This document shows, piece by piece, positions 1-9,841 of a DNA stretch of 64,000 nucleotides. Source of the DNA: Pseudomonadota bacterium (GTDB lineage: Bacteria > Pseudomonadota > Gammaproteobacteria > Burkholderiales > Chitinibacteraceae); the NCBI GenBank assembly GCA_018261735.1, contig JAGTRM010000003.1:107150-171149 (forward strand). Reading direction: 5' to 3'. Every line of letters begins with the position of its first letter. Within the stretch, counting starts at the first letter, position 1. A program made the position numbers and the translations under genes. Below the pieces are notes generated by a model. It was not told the DNA's origin, searched no databases, and saw only the letters and a program-made list of their open reading frames with translations.

Positions 1-46
1 AATCGCTGCTCGTTTATTGCAGAGTCTGCCCCGCGCAGCGCCAGCC

Positions 47-511
47 ATGTTCCACATTGTTCTCTTCCAGCCCGAAATCCCGCCCAACACCGGCAATATC
101 ATCCGGCTGGCAGCCAATACGGGCGCCACCCTGCATCTGGTCAAGCCCCTGGGTTTTCCGCTCGACGATGCCAAGATGCGCCGCGCCGGGCTTGATTACC
201 ATGAATACGCCACGATGCGCGTGCATGAATGCTGGAAGGATTGCCTGGACGCCCTGAACGGGCACCGTTTTTTTGCCGCGACCACGAAAGGCTCGCAGCG
301 TTTCGACAAGGTGGCTTTCCAGCCCGGGGACGTCTTCGTTTTCGGACCGGAAACGCGCGGCTTACCCGAGGAAGTCCTGGCCACGTTCCCACCAGAACGA
401 CGCATCCGCCTGCCGATGCGGCCGGACAATCGCAGCCTGAATCTCTCCAACGCGGTTGCGGTCACTGTATTTGAAGCGTGGCGCCAGCATGACTATGCGG
501 GCGGCGCATAA
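47..511 (+). CDS. trmL: tRNA (cytidine(34)-2'-O)-methyltransferase TrmL
   Basis: TrmL 2'-O-methylates the wobble base (C34/U34) of certain tRNA-Leu species using SAM. The 154-residue protein is nearly all SPOUT knot, the usual length for the family. The signature motifs are visible: PEIPPNTGNIIR near residues 9-20, FGPETRGLP at 99-107 and LPMRPDNRSLNLSNA at 122-136, which form the SAM-binding trefoil knot. I chose the ATG at 47 because family members begin at FHIVLFQPE; a TTG at 17 would add ten residues unlike the family. The gene before it lies outside the window. It converges on ubiB with a 15-base gap. Confidence 0.95.
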   Translation: MFHIVLFQPEIPPNTGNIIRLAANTGATLHLVKPLGFPLDDAKMRRAGLDYHEYATMRVHECWKDCLDALNGHRFFAATTKGSQRFDKVAFQPGDVFVFGPETRGLPEEVLATFPPERRIRLPMRPDNRSLNLSNAVAVTVFEAWRQHDYAGGA

Positions 512-526
512 AAATCGGGGGAGCAA

Positions 527-2215
527 TCAGCGCTCTTCTTGCTTGCCGGAAACCCAGATTGCCACCACCAGCCAAAGCGTAATCAGAAAAGCAATAAAAA
601 ACCCTAAAAACCCCAGTACCGGCAAACCCAACAAGGTTGGCCCCCCTTGCACGGTCGAGATAATCGCCGAGCCAATCATCATGGCGCCGGTCACAATACC
701 CATGGTCAAGCGGTTTGCACTGCGCGTCATCTGTGCGCCGAAGTGATCAAGTCGTTTCAGGTCAAGGTCGATGCGCAAATTGCCGCGCCGCGCTTGCTTG
801 ACCAGCTTGCCGATATCCCTGGGCACACCCGCGAGAATATGCAGCGCCTCCATCACGCCGTCTTTCCCACGCTTGAACACTGTCGCCGGGTTGTAGCGCG
901 CAATGATCACCTGTTTAACAAAAGGGGTCAGGTGCGGCACCATTTGAAAATCGGGGTCAAGCTGACGCCCTAACCCCTCAAGCGAAATCAGCGTCTTGAA
1001 CAGCAAGGTAAGATCCGGCGGCAGCATCAGTTCATGCTCGCGCGACAGGGTGACAATGTCATTGAGCAGTGCGCCGAACTGGATTTCCTTGAGCGCCAGA
1101 TTTTCATAATTGAAAATAAAATCGGCAATGTCGGCTGCAAGCTTTTCCTCATCCACCACCGCCTCGCCAGTCCATTCCAGCAACACATTCAAGATGCCAT
1201 GCTCGTCACGCTGCGAAAGCGCTGCCAGCAGGTCGACAATCTGATCGCGGCGCGGGTGCGGCAAACGGCCCACCATGCCAAAATCCAGGAAAGCCAGCCG
1301 GTTACCCGGCAAGTATTTGACATTGCCCGGATGGGGATCGGCATGGAAATAACCGTCGATCAATATCATCTTGAGCACGGCATTGGCCCCTCTGGCAGCC
1401 AGAACCTTGCGATCCAGTCCCGCAGCATCCGCAGCGGCAAGATCGTTACCCGGAATGCCGCCGATGTAGCTTTGCACCATCAGGCGCTCGGAGGTCCACT
1501 CCTTGTACACGTGGGGAATTTCAATTTCCTGATTGCCCGTGAAATTCTGCGTGAATCGCTCCAAATTACGCGCTTCGGACAAAAAATTGAGCTCCCGCCG
1601 CAGTGACTTGGCAAATTCATCAACGATTTTTCCCGGCTGGTAGCGCCGCATTTCCGGAAACTCGAACTCTGCCAGTGTCGCAATATGGCGCAACACGCGC
1701 AGATCGGCCTCGATCTTGGGAATAATCCCGGGGCGGCGAATTTTCAGCACCACCTCTTCTCCGCTGCTCAAGCGCGCACGGTGAACCTGGGCGATCGAAG
1801 CCGAGCCGATTGGTATCGGATCCAGCTCATCAAAAATCGTATGGGGATCGCATCCCAACGCTTGCTGCAATTCAGGTAGCAGCTCGGCAAAAGATGTTGC
1901 CGGGGCATCGCTTTGCAATTTTTCGAATTCAGCAATCCACTCCTGCGGGAACATGTCGACACGGGTAGCCAGAACCTGGCCCAGTTTGATAAATGTGGGC
2001 CCAAGCTCTTCCAGCACGCGGCGCATCCGCACTTCCGGATCAACCGCCTCAATTTCATGATTGCCGGGGATATGCAAAAGATCGCCTGCTTTTTCGATTC
2101 CTTTGGCCAACCCAAGACGCTGCACAAGGTTACCCATGCCATGGCGAACCAAAATAGTAATGATGTCACGCACGCGTGGCAGATCGCGCACCACATGGAA
2201 GGTTTCCTTGAGCAT
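527..2215 (-). CDS. ubiB: UbiB, atypical kinase/ATPase of ubiquinone biosynthesis
   Basis: UbiB supports ubiquinone assembly at the inner membrane; it is an ADCK/ABC1-family ATPase. The 562-residue protein shows the family's hallmarks: KLGQ of the KxGQ motif at about 77-80, the Ala-rich loop GSASIAQVHRA at 137-147, a lysine at 158, HADPHPGN at 291-298 and DFG at 311-313. Two hydrophobic helices at about 505-555 anchor the C terminus. Start is an ATG with no close alternative. In many relatives ubiB is near ubiE and ubiJ; neither is in this window. Ubiquinone is also the substrate for the rquA candidate at 48.3 kb. Confidence 0.95.
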   Translation of the reverse strand: MLKETFHVVRDLPRVRDIITILVRHGMGNLVQRLGLAKGIEKAGDLLHIPGNHEIEAVDPEVRMRRVLEELGPTFIKLGQVLATRVDMFPQEWIAEFEKLQSDAPATSFAELLPELQQALGCDPHTIFDELDPIPIGSASIAQVHRARLSSGEEVVLKIRRPGIIPKIEADLRVLRHIATLAEFEFPEMRRYQPGKIVDEFAKSLRRELNFLSEARNLERFTQNFTGNQEIEIPHVYKEWTSERLMVQSYIGGIPGNDLAAADAAGLDRKVLAARGANAVLKMILIDGYFHADPHPGNVKYLPGNRLAFLDFGMVGRLPHPRRDQIVDLLAALSQRDEHGILNVLLEWTGEAVVDEEKLAADIADFIFNYENLALKEIQFGALLNDIVTLSREHELMLPPDLTLLFKTLISLEGLGRQLDPDFQMVPHLTPFVKQVIIARYNPATVFKRGKDGVMEALHILAGVPRDIGKLVKQARRGNLRIDLDLKRLDHFGAQMTRSANRLTMGIVTGAMMIGSAIISTVQGGPTLLGLPVLGFLGFFIAFLITLWLVVAIWVSGKQEER

Positions 2216-2429
2216 GGATCAACCCGTGAAAAATAAAGGAAATTGATTTTAACAGCCCGTTGAAAAACTGAGCGAGAAGCCTGCAAGCGTTGCCAATAAA
2301 TCGATGAACGACGTTGCTGCTCCAAACCGGCGTCCAACCAGCCCTTACAGCGTTTCCGATTTTGGCAAGTGTCCTTTTAAGCACCTCAAAGTCTTTACAG
2401 CCTTTAGGCACGCCGTTACAGTTCGACCC

Positions 2430-3260
2430 ATGAAATTTCACCTGACAATGGCCGCACTGCTCTGCGTTTTGGCCATGCAACCACTTCGCGCCGACGAGCC
2501 AACCACCCAGGAAAGCCTGGGCGGCACGCCTGCACAGGACGGCGCAGCAGCCTCCGAGCCGGCCAGCAAACCGCGCAAAACGGCAGCCAGCCAAACGCCC
2601 CGCAAGGTGGCAACAGATTACGCACCCGCGCAGGATCTGCTTCTTTCAGCCATGAGCCTGATCGGGGTCAAGTACAAATGGGGCGGCAACACCCCGGAAT
2701 CCGGTCTTGATTGCAGCGGTTTCATCCGTTACGTGTTTCAGAACACGTTGAACATTGCCCTGCCGCGCACGGCGTTGGGCATGAGCCGCACCGGCGACAC
2801 CATCGACAAGAGCGAACTCAAACCGGGTGACCTGGTGTTTTTCAATACGCTCAAACGCCAGTTTTCCCACGTTGGCATCTACCTGGGGGACAACCGGTTT
2901 ATCCACGCTCCGCGCACAGGACGCAACATTGAAGTAGCAAACATGGGGGACAAGTATTGGACCTCGCGCTTTGATGGTGCCCGCCGCATGAGCGAACTGG
3001 ATCACGAAAACATCGATGTCAATGCCCTCCTGCAAGGCCGTCCGGCACGCGTTGCAGCACAGACAGCAGCTCCCGCCGAGAGCCCGAGTTGTCGCAAGGT
3101 CGTATCCATCCGCAAGGGTAAAAAAATAACCACCACGGTCTGCAGCAAACCTTCCGTTGCCAAACCCGTGACCAAAGCCAGCAAAGCGACCCAACCAGGC
3201 AAGAGCACCAAAAAGACAGCGGCAAAGAAACCGGCGCCAGCCAAAAAGAAGACGCGCTGA
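2430..3260 (+). CDS. Secreted NlpC/P60 (C40) peptidase
   Basis: Likely an endopeptidase that cuts peptide stems of peptidoglycan in the periplasm. A signal peptide covers residues 1-21 and a Pro/Ala/Lys linker runs to about 65. The NlpC/P60 domain (70-185) carries the catalytic Cys95 in LDCSGF, His147 in SHVGIY and His159 in FIHA. After residue 190 comes a Lys/Ala/Pro-rich basic tail ending in KKKTR, which could bind wall polymers or nucleic acid. The frame is open upstream to 2304, but that stretch does not look like protein; the ATG at 2430 starts exactly at the signal peptide. It resembles Spr/NlpC family members; the exact bond cleaved is unknown. Confidence 0.88.
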   Translation: MKFHLTMAALLCVLAMQPLRADEPTTQESLGGTPAQDGAAASEPASKPRKTAASQTPRKVATDYAPAQDLLLSAMSLIGVKYKWGGNTPESGLDCSGFIRYVFQNTLNIALPRTALGMSRTGDTIDKSELKPGDLVFFNTLKRQFSHVGIYLGDNRFIHAPRTGRNIEVANMGDKYWTSRFDGARRMSELDHENIDVNALLQGRPARVAAQTAAPAESPSCRKVVSIRKGKKITTTVCSKPSVAKPVTKASKATQPGKSTKKTAAKKPAPAKKKTR

Positions 3261-3312
3261 GCCTTAGGTTCCGTTGGCGCCTGATGCGTTTCTATCCAGC
3301 ATCAACGGATGC

Positions 3313-5889
3313 CTAACTGGCGACCGGCTCAGCCTGGTGATCCAGATGATCGGCAGAATCCAGCAAGGAATGCACGGCGCGCTCAAACAACGGGGCATCT
3401 TCGAGGAAGCGAACTCTTTGTGCGGCAAAGAGGCGGCGGAATACCTTCACGCTGATGACCGAAAGTGTCGGCACATCATCGATACTCAACACCAGATGGG
3501 AAGCCGTCGGACTGACCCAGTTCAACCGGGCCTGGGTCGGGTGCCCGTCCAGGGAGATTTCGATGGTCACGCCGTTTCGCAAGCGCTGAAAGACCTCGTC
3601 CATATTGCATTGCAAATCTGCATCATCGCCTGCCAAGCCAGGCACCTTATCGCCCGCTGGCTCATCCGGACCAAAGACAACTTTCGAATCAAGCACATTA
3701 AGCTGCACTTCCATTTCACTGGTGGCCTCGTCCAGCAATTTTCCATCCAGCGGCAGCTCTCCTGCTGTAGCAGACGGATGCGGTGAATCATCCTCCGATG
3801 CGTTTACAAACTGCTCGAAATGGTTGTCGATGTAGGAGCGTGGCGGCACCGGCGCCGGCAAGTTGGTGACACGCAGGGCATGTCGGTGCGAATCGACCAG
3901 CCAGCTCACCAAATCCTGTGTTTCCCTTGTGGTCCAGCCCAACAAGGTCAACCCTTCACGCAGGGTATCGAGCAATCCCGGAATCAGTCCGAACAACTCC
4001 TTGCGATCCCGCTCCGTTATTTTCGGAACAATACTCCAGATCAAATCCGGGACCATCAGCCTAAAACGCATGGCCTGAGCCGGATCGGTGCGCGCGGCAC
4101 GTTCAACCACCCGCGCCCAGGTATTGACCAGGAACTCATGCAGGAAGTTGTCGACTTTCAAGCCGGACAGTGCGCCGGCGATCATGGCCGTGGTGCGCGC
4201 GAACTGCAGGGTGCGATTTTCCGCGTTTTGCACCACCTGCACCGCGCGATCGATCTGCTGATCAGCCGCGCGCAACTCTGCGGCCACGAACACATCGAAC
4301 TCGTCCAGCATCTGGGCAAACAGGGAAACATCCCCGGTCAGATCCGAGAGCAGCACCTCGACGATTCGGCAGATTTCATCGGTAATCCTTTTCCCGTCCG
4401 GATCCAGTTGCTGTAAATCCTGCACGATCGATCCGATTCGATTGACCAGCAAGCGTGCCGGATGGCTTTTCCTGGTGAAGAAAGCAGGATCTTGCAGGGC
4501 GATTTTCAATACCAGAAACTGCAAGCGCCCCAATTGTGCGCGCACTTCCGCCGGCACCTGCGTATCACGCAAAATGAACTCGAACAGCATGGCCACAATG
4601 TCGATGACCATCTGCTCATCAATATCACGGCTTTTTTCGTTCAGTTCGGTTCGATGCTCCAAGATCAGGTTTCGGATCTGCCCGTCTTCATCCTGCAATG
4701 CCGTGGCATTGGCCGGAATGGATTGCTGCAGGGCTTGAATGGAATCGGTCAGCGGGGAAGAGACCGTTTCCGTGGCAGCATGACCAGCGCCAAACCGGTT
4801 GAAATTACCCGGATAGAAATCATCATGGCCATGTGCGGGTTCCGCAAAGAAATTGCGCAGCACCGCACCCACCGCTTGCGCTTCGGCCAGCCAGCCTTTT
4901 CTCGATTCCACCGACTCGGACGCCGGCGATTGCATGCCGCCGCCCATGTTCGGGGCAGAACCGGAAAAGCCTGGCGCGAAAGGGGCAACTTGAGCCGCGC
5001 CAACGCCCGCCGCTTGGGTGGACACGCCACCGGCATGGGGATGCGACATCGCTTTCTGCACCCACTCCAGCAGCTGATCCGCCCGGTTTGCCGGAACAAC
5101 CTCGCGGGTTATCGGACTCCAGGTGTTGTACTGGCTGCGCAAGCGCTGAACCACGCCCTGTTCGGAATTCCTTGCCGCCGGCAACGGACTGTTTTCAGCC
5201 TCTGCCTGAGCCCGCCCGGTATTGACCTGGACAGCCTCGGGGCTTTTCCTGATTTTCAATTGCAGCTGGGCGGCGATGCCGTTGCGGGCCAGCAATTCAT
5301 TGAGTGCGTCGTAGATCACGACAATATCTTTGGACAACTCCAGGCCCAGTTGTTGCGCCAGAAGCATGATCAAATCCTGAGAGACATGAATTGCCTCAAG
5401 CGCCATGACGGTACAACGAGCGAACAGATAGGGACGGAACGGATTTTCCCGCTCCTTGATGTCATCCTGCTCAAACAGCAATGCAATGCGGATATTCAGA
5501 TCCCGCAGAGGATCTTCCGCCGCATCGCGCAACTGCTTGGTCATCAAGTCGATTTGCAGTTCGTCTTCAAAGGTTGCGACATCAACAAGGGAAAGCGAAC
5601 TGGCATCCAGCGAATGGTAGTACGAGGGGCGGAACGTGCTGTAGGCAGTCTGGAAGCTTCGATTCAGCAATTGCTCCATTCCGCTGAGCAATTGGCGCTT
5701 GAGCGCAATATGCTGGTTCAATAAAACCGCACGCGCATCCAGTAGAAGACTTTGCTCGAGCAAGCTGGAAGCATCGCGAGCCTTGTCAAAAATGTGCCCG
5801 TCTGCCCGCTGCAGCACATCGTCCAGCGATGCGCCATACGCCCGTAAAAATTCGGCACGAGTGGCCGACAATAGATCATTTCGGTCCAT
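3313..5889 (-). CDS. DUF1631 domain-containing protein
   Basis: A large cytoplasmic protein of about 858 residues, matching the DUF1631 family of beta- and gammaproteobacteria (sometimes mislabelled thymidine phosphorylase). No enzyme motif or membrane segment is visible. The N-terminal half (to about 230) and the 390-690 part look helical; an Ala/Gly/Pro-rich linker lies near 290-345. The C-terminal 120 residues look like a beta-rich domain (MDEVFQRLRNGV...), possibly PilZ-like, which would suggest cyclic di-GMP binding, but I cannot prove it. The ATG at 5889 follows a purine-rich stretch; a GTG at 5922 would add 11 residues. It converges on the C40 peptidase gene. Function unknown. Confidence 0.8.
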   Translation of the reverse strand: MDRNDLLSATRAEFLRAYGASLDDVLQRADGHIFDKARDASSLLEQSLLLDARAVLLNQHIALKRQLLSGMEQLLNRSFQTAYSTFRPSYYHSLDASSLSLVDVATFEDELQIDLMTKQLRDAAEDPLRDLNIRIALLFEQDDIKERENPFRPYLFARCTVMALEAIHVSQDLIMLLAQQLGLELSKDIVVIYDALNELLARNGIAAQLQLKIRKSPEAVQVNTGRAQAEAENSPLPAARNSEQGVVQRLRSQYNTWSPITREVVPANRADQLLEWVQKAMSHPHAGGVSTQAAGVGAAQVAPFAPGFSGSAPNMGGGMQSPASESVESRKGWLAEAQAVGAVLRNFFAEPAHGHDDFYPGNFNRFGAGHAATETVSSPLTDSIQALQQSIPANATALQDEDGQIRNLILEHRTELNEKSRDIDEQMVIDIVAMLFEFILRDTQVPAEVRAQLGRLQFLVLKIALQDPAFFTRKSHPARLLVNRIGSIVQDLQQLDPDGKRITDEICRIVEVLLSDLTGDVSLFAQMLDEFDVFVAAELRAADQQIDRAVQVVQNAENRTLQFARTTAMIAGALSGLKVDNFLHEFLVNTWARVVERAARTDPAQAMRFRLMVPDLIWSIVPKITERDRKELFGLIPGLLDTLREGLTLLGWTTRETQDLVSWLVDSHRHALRVTNLPAPVPPRSYIDNHFEQFVNASEDDSPHPSATAGELPLDGKLLDEATSEMEVQLNVLDSKVVFGPDEPAGDKVPGLAGDDADLQCNMDEVFQRLRNGVTIEISLDGHPTQARLNWVSPTASHLVLSIDDVPTLSVISVKVFRRLFAAQRVRFLEDAPLFERAVHSLLDSADHLDHQAEPVAS

Positions 5890-5978
5890 TTTCCCGCTTT
5901 CAAAAATTTGACTCTCAGGCACTTCGAAGCACGCTGTTTATTTGTAAGTATATGTGGCTGGCAAGCCGGGCGCAGCGT

Positions 5979-6569
5979 TTAATGCATGATACGGCTTCGA
6001 TAATATTCATTTAAGCGAAAAAACAAACGCCACAACAAAAGAACCGCCAGCAATGCAGCGTAAATCGCGGGCTGGGTAATATCGAGCTTGACCAGCCACC
6101 AGTAATGCACCACGGCCAGTATTGCTGCCGGATACACCAGGCGATGCAGGCGTCCCCAGTTGCGTTTGAGTCGGCGCATTGCCGCATTGGTTGAGGTGGC
6201 CGCCAGGATCACCAAAATGACAAAGGCGGCAAACCCCACTGTAATGAACGGCCGCCGCACAATATCCTTGAGCATGCTAGCCAAATCGAAAAAACGATCC
6301 AGCCCTACCCAGGTCATGAAGTGCAATATTGCGTAAAAGAAGGAAAACAAGCCCAGCATGCGCCGGTAGCGTATCAGGCTATTGTTGCCGGTGATTTGCC
6401 GCAGCGGTGTCACCGTCAAGGTCAGCAGCAGCATCACCAGCGCCCAGGTTCCGGTTGAGTGAAGCATGAACTCGATCGGATTGACCGCACCGCCACTCGC
6501 CACAATCCAGACAGCACGAGCAAGCGGCAACAGGCAAATCACGAACAACGCCGGCTTGATTGCACGCAT
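5979..6569 (-). CDS. msrQ: MsrQ (YedZ), heme membrane subunit of MsrPQ
   Basis: MsrQ is the b-heme inner-membrane protein that passes electrons from the quinone pool or a flavin reductase to MsrP, which repairs oxidised methionine in periplasmic proteins. The 196-residue product has about six hydrophobic helices. Candidate heme ligands are the histidines in ILHFMTW (about 83) and in LHRLVYP and VVHYWW. The start overlaps the msrP stop as TGATG, so translation is probably coupled. Order and spacing are the standard msrP-msrQ arrangement. Confidence 0.93.
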   Translation of the reverse strand: MRAIKPALFVICLLPLARAVWIVASGGAVNPIEFMLHSTGTWALVMLLLTLTVTPLRQITGNNSLIRYRRMLGLFSFFYAILHFMTWVGLDRFFDLASMLKDIVRRPFITVGFAAFVILVILAATSTNAAMRRLKRNWGRLHRLVYPAAILAVVHYWWLVKLDITQPAIYAALLAVLLLWRLFFRLNEYYRSRIMH

Positions 6570-7483
6570 CAGAAATACTTCAGCAAATCCATACCGCCAT
6601 ACAGCCCGGCCACCTGATCGGCATAGCCGTTGAACAGCAACGTCTTGCGCCGGCTGAACTCGCCGATTCGGCGCTCGGTGGCCTGGCTCCAGCGCGGGTG
6701 ATCGACCTTGGGATTTACATTGGAATAAAAGCCGTACTCATTCGGCGCGGCCATATTCCAGCTGGTTTTGGGTTGCTGCTCAACCACACGGATCCGCACG
6801 ATCGATTTGATGCTTTTAAATCCGTATTTCCAGGGAACCACCAGCCGGATCGGTGCCCCATTCTGGTTGGGCAACACATCGCCATACATGCCGACCGAGA
6901 GAATGGTCAGCGGGTGCATAGCCTCGTCCATGCGCAAGCCTTCGCGATAGGGCCAATCGAGAATCGGATACTTCACCCCCGGCATCTGCTTGGGATCATT
7001 CAGGGTTTCGAAAGCAACATACTTGCCTTTGCCGGTCGGCTCCACCTGCTTGAGCAAAGCCGCTAGTGAAAACCCGATCCAGGGAATCACCATCGACCAG
7101 CCTTCCACGCAGCGCATGCGGTAGATGCGCTCTTCCAGCGGAGCGAACTTCAGCAATTCCTCGATACTGAAAGTTTTGGGTTTCGCCACCTCGCCCTCGA
7201 CCACCACGGACCACGGGCGCGTTTTCAGGCTACCGGCATGCTTGGCCGGATCTTCTTTATCCACGCCGAATTCATAATAATTGTTGTAGGTCGTCGCCTC
7301 TTTCAGGCTGTTGGTCTTTTCATCCTTGAGCGGCGTACCCGGCTTGGCCGTCAAGGCGGCCATGGCATCAGCGGCAACCAGCAGCCCCCCTGCGCTCGTG
7401 ACCATGAACTGGCGACGGTTCAGGTAAACATCTTTCGGGGTGATTTCGGAAGGTTCGATATCGGCAGGTTTGCGAATCAGCAT
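6569..7483 (-). CDS. msrP: MsrP (YedY), periplasmic protein-methionine-sulfoxide reductase
   Basis: Molybdopterin-dependent catalytic subunit of MsrPQ; it reduces methionine sulfoxide in envelope proteins damaged by reactive oxygen or chlorine. A twin-arginine motif, NRRQFMVTS, lies at 22-30 and is followed by a hydrophobic stretch, so export is by Tat. Cys125 in MRCVEGWSM fits the Mo-ligating cysteine of the family. Length (304) is normal. It is the first gene of a two-gene operon; the 99 bases upstream hold its likely promoter but I see no clear regulatory box. Confidence 0.95.
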   Translation of the reverse strand: MLIRKPADIEPSEITPKDVYLNRRQFMVTSAGGLLVAADAMAALTAKPGTPLKDEKTNSLKEATTYNNYYEFGVDKEDPAKHAGSLKTRPWSVVVEGEVAKPKTFSIEELLKFAPLEERIYRMRCVEGWSMVIPWIGFSLAALLKQVEPTGKGKYVAFETLNDPKQMPGVKYPILDWPYREGLRMDEAMHPLTILSVGMYGDVLPNQNGAPIRLVVPWKYGFKSIKSIVRIRVVEQQPKTSWNMAAPNEYGFYSNVNPKVDHPRWSQATERRIGEFSRRKTLLFNGYADQVAGLYGGMDLLKYF

Positions 7484-7582
7484 GGCATTGCTCCTCGTGC
7501 AGAAGGTCCGTTCAGTTAGAACTTAGTCGTCCCACTTCCTCGTTTTATGACATTCTGCCATGCGAATGATTCCTTTTCTGAC

Positions 7583-9376
7583 TTATTCGACTACTCCATC
7601 CTCGCCAGACTCTTCTTGGCCTGATTCCGACTGCTGCAACGCCCACATATCCGCATAGCGCCCGCCCTGCTCCAGCAGCGCGCGATGGGTTCCCCGTTCG
7701 ACGATACGGCCGGCAGCCAGCACCAGGATCTCGTCGGCATCGACGATCGTGGACAAGCGGTGCGCCACCACCAGCGTGGTGCGGTTGGCCGAGATTTCCC
7801 TCAGTTCAGTCTGGATGGCTTTTTCAGTATGCGAATCCAGTGCCGAAGTGGCTTCGTCGAAAATCAGGATCGGCGGATTTTTCAGGATGGTGCGCGCAAT
7901 CGCCACGCGCTGTTTCTCCCCGCCGGAAAGCTTCAGGCCACGCTCGCCCACCTGGGTTTCGAAGCCTTCGGGCAAATGCTGGATAAAGTCGTAGATATGC
8001 GCCGAGCGCGCCGCCTGGATCACGTCTTCCCGGCTCGCATCCGGCCGCCCGTAGGCAATGTTGTAGTAGATCGTATCGTTGAACAGCACGGTATCCTGCG
8101 GAACGATGCCGATATGCGCGCGCAGGCTGGCCTGCGTCAGATCGCGCAGATCCGTGCCGTTGATCGTGATGCTGCCGGCATTCACGTCATAGAAACGGTA
8201 CAGGAGGCGCGACAGCGTGGATTTTCCTGCGCCGCTCGCACCAACTACAGCCAGCGTCTTGCCGGATGGAATGGTGAAACTCACATCATGCAAAATCGCC
8301 CGGTTGGATTCGTAGGCAAAATCGACGTGCTCAAACCGGATCTCGGCACTGTGCGTTTCCAGCACCTGCGCCGCAGCCGAATCCTTCACTTCGGTATTCA
8401 CATCGAGCAGGTTGAACATTTTTTCCATATCCGCCAGCGAGTGCTTGATTTCGCGGTAGATAAAGCCCAAAAAATTGAGCGGTGTATACAGTTGCAGCAG
8501 GAAGGCATTGACCAGCACCAGATCGCCCAGCGTCATCGTCCCGCGCACCACGCCGTCGGCCGCAAGCCAGACCAGAACCGTCACACCCACGGCGATGATG
8601 ATCGCCTGGCCGGCATTCAGGATCGACAACGTAACCTGGCTCTTGATCGACGCCTGCTCCCACTCCGCCAGGCTTTCATCGTAACGCTGCGATTCCCAGC
8701 CCTCGTTGCCGAAATACTTGACCGTTTCGAAGTTGAGCAGGCTGTCAATCGCGCGGGTATTGGCCTTGGATTCCATATCGTTCATCGCGCGGCGGTAATT
8801 CATGCGCCACTCGGTGATGCCGAGCGTGAAAACGATATAAATGACAATCGTGCCGAACGTAATCGCCGCAAATGACCAGTGGTAACGTTGCAGCAGCAAC
8901 GCGGCCACCAGCACGATTTCCACCAAGGTAGGCAGGATATTGAATAGCGAGAACGACAGCAGGAAGGAAATGCCCTTGGCACCGCGATCGATGTCGCGAC
9001 TGACGCCGCCGGTCTGGCGCGTCAGGTGAAAGCGCAGGCTCAGTGCATGCAGGTGCTCGAACACCTGCAGCGCCACCTTGCGGATCGCGCCCTGCGTCAC
9101 CTTGGCAAAAATCGCATCGCGCGCTTCGCCAAACACGGCCGAAGTCAAGCGCAGCACGCCGTAGCCCAGGACCAGCGCCAGCGGCATCACCAACGGTTTG
9201 TGGCTGGCATCGAGCGCATCGACAATGCCCTTGAGCAGCAGCGGGATCGACACATTGGCGAGCTTGGCGGCGACCAGCAGCACCAACGCCGCGATCACCC
9301 GGTTCTTGTAGCGCCACAGATAAGGAAGCAGTGATGCCAACGTCTGCCAGTCGTTGCGAGATTGGGGCCGGCTCAT
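7583..9376 (-). CDS. ATM1-type ABC exporter (fused permease and ATPase)
   Basis: A half-transporter of 597 residues: six membrane helices (about 25-310), then an ABC ATPase. Walker A GASGAGKST is at 379-387, the signature LSGGEKQ near 483-489, Walker B ILIFDEA near 503-509 and the switch His near 539. The membrane domain, with RYHWSFA and NYRRAMNDMESKANTRAIDSLLN-like stretches and NFETVKYFGNE, matches the ATM1/HMT1 family, which exports glutathione-linked metal or persulfide compounds. The ATG at 9376 overlaps the apaG stop as TGATG; a TTG at 9379 is possible. The cargo cannot be read from sequence. Lipid A flippase MsbA is the nearest alternative, but the motifs fit ATM1 better. Confidence 0.88.
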   Translation of the reverse strand: MSRPQSRNDWQTLASLLPYLWRYKNRVIAALVLLVAAKLANVSIPLLLKGIVDALDASHKPLVMPLALVLGYGVLRLTSAVFGEARDAIFAKVTQGAIRKVALQVFEHLHALSLRFHLTRQTGGVSRDIDRGAKGISFLLSFSLFNILPTLVEIVLVAALLLQRYHWSFAAITFGTIVIYIVFTLGITEWRMNYRRAMNDMESKANTRAIDSLLNFETVKYFGNEGWESQRYDESLAEWEQASIKSQVTLSILNAGQAIIIAVGVTVLVWLAADGVVRGTMTLGDLVLVNAFLLQLYTPLNFLGFIYREIKHSLADMEKMFNLLDVNTEVKDSAAAQVLETHSAEIRFEHVDFAYESNRAILHDVSFTIPSGKTLAVVGASGAGKSTLSRLLYRFYDVNAGSITINGTDLRDLTQASLRAHIGIVPQDTVLFNDTIYYNIAYGRPDASREDVIQAARSAHIYDFIQHLPEGFETQVGERGLKLSGGEKQRVAIARTILKNPPILIFDEATSALDSHTEKAIQTELREISANRTTLVVAHRLSTIVDADEILVLAAGRIVERGTHRALLEQGGRYADMWALQQSESGQEESGEDGVVE

Positions 9377-9759
9377 CAATGCAGTGTCCGCGGAACGGAG
9401 AGCAGGAACTCGGGAATCGGCGCATCGAACTCGGTGCCATCCTCGCTGCGCATCTGGTAGCTGCCGCGCATGGTGCCCACCGGGCTTTCCAGCGCCGTGC
9501 CGCTCATGTACTCGAAAGTTTGCCCCGGCTGAATCACCGGCTGTTCACCCACCACGCCCTCGCCTTCCACCTCGTGCTCGTGGTTTTCCAGATCACGAAT
9601 GAACCAGTGCCGGGAAATAAGCTGCGCGGGCTGGCTGCCCTTGTTGCGGATGCGGATCAGGTAAGTAAACACATAATGGTTTTCTTCTTCGTCCGACTGC
9701 TCCGGCACATAAAAAGCCTGCGCCTCCACATCGATCAGATAGGGAACGTGTTCACTCAT
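9376..9759 (-). CDS. apaG: ApaG (Co2+/Mg2+ efflux protein family)
   Basis: A 127-residue protein consisting of the single ApaG beta-sandwich (fibronectin III-like) domain. Family motifs are present: YVFTYLIRIRNKG near 29-41, SRHWFIRD near 48-55 and SPVGTMRGSYQM near 91-102. ApaG was linked to cobalt resistance and magnesium homeostasis by mutant phenotypes in enterobacteria; its molecular job is unsettled. It is translationally coupled to the ABC exporter downstream and is divergent from rpe across 82 bases. Confidence 0.95.
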   Translation of the reverse strand: MSEHVPYLIDVEAQAFYVPEQSDEEENHYVFTYLIRIRNKGSQPAQLISRHWFIRDLENHEHEVEGEGVVGEQPVIQPGQTFEYMSGTALESPVGTMRGSYQMRSEDGTEFDAPIPEFLLSVPRTLH

Positions 9760-9841
9760 GGTAATTATCTCTTGTTCTTTAAGCTAAGCTGATTCCGTTA
9801 AAATGGGAACGTTTCCCCATTCCTCAAGCCGAGACTTGATC

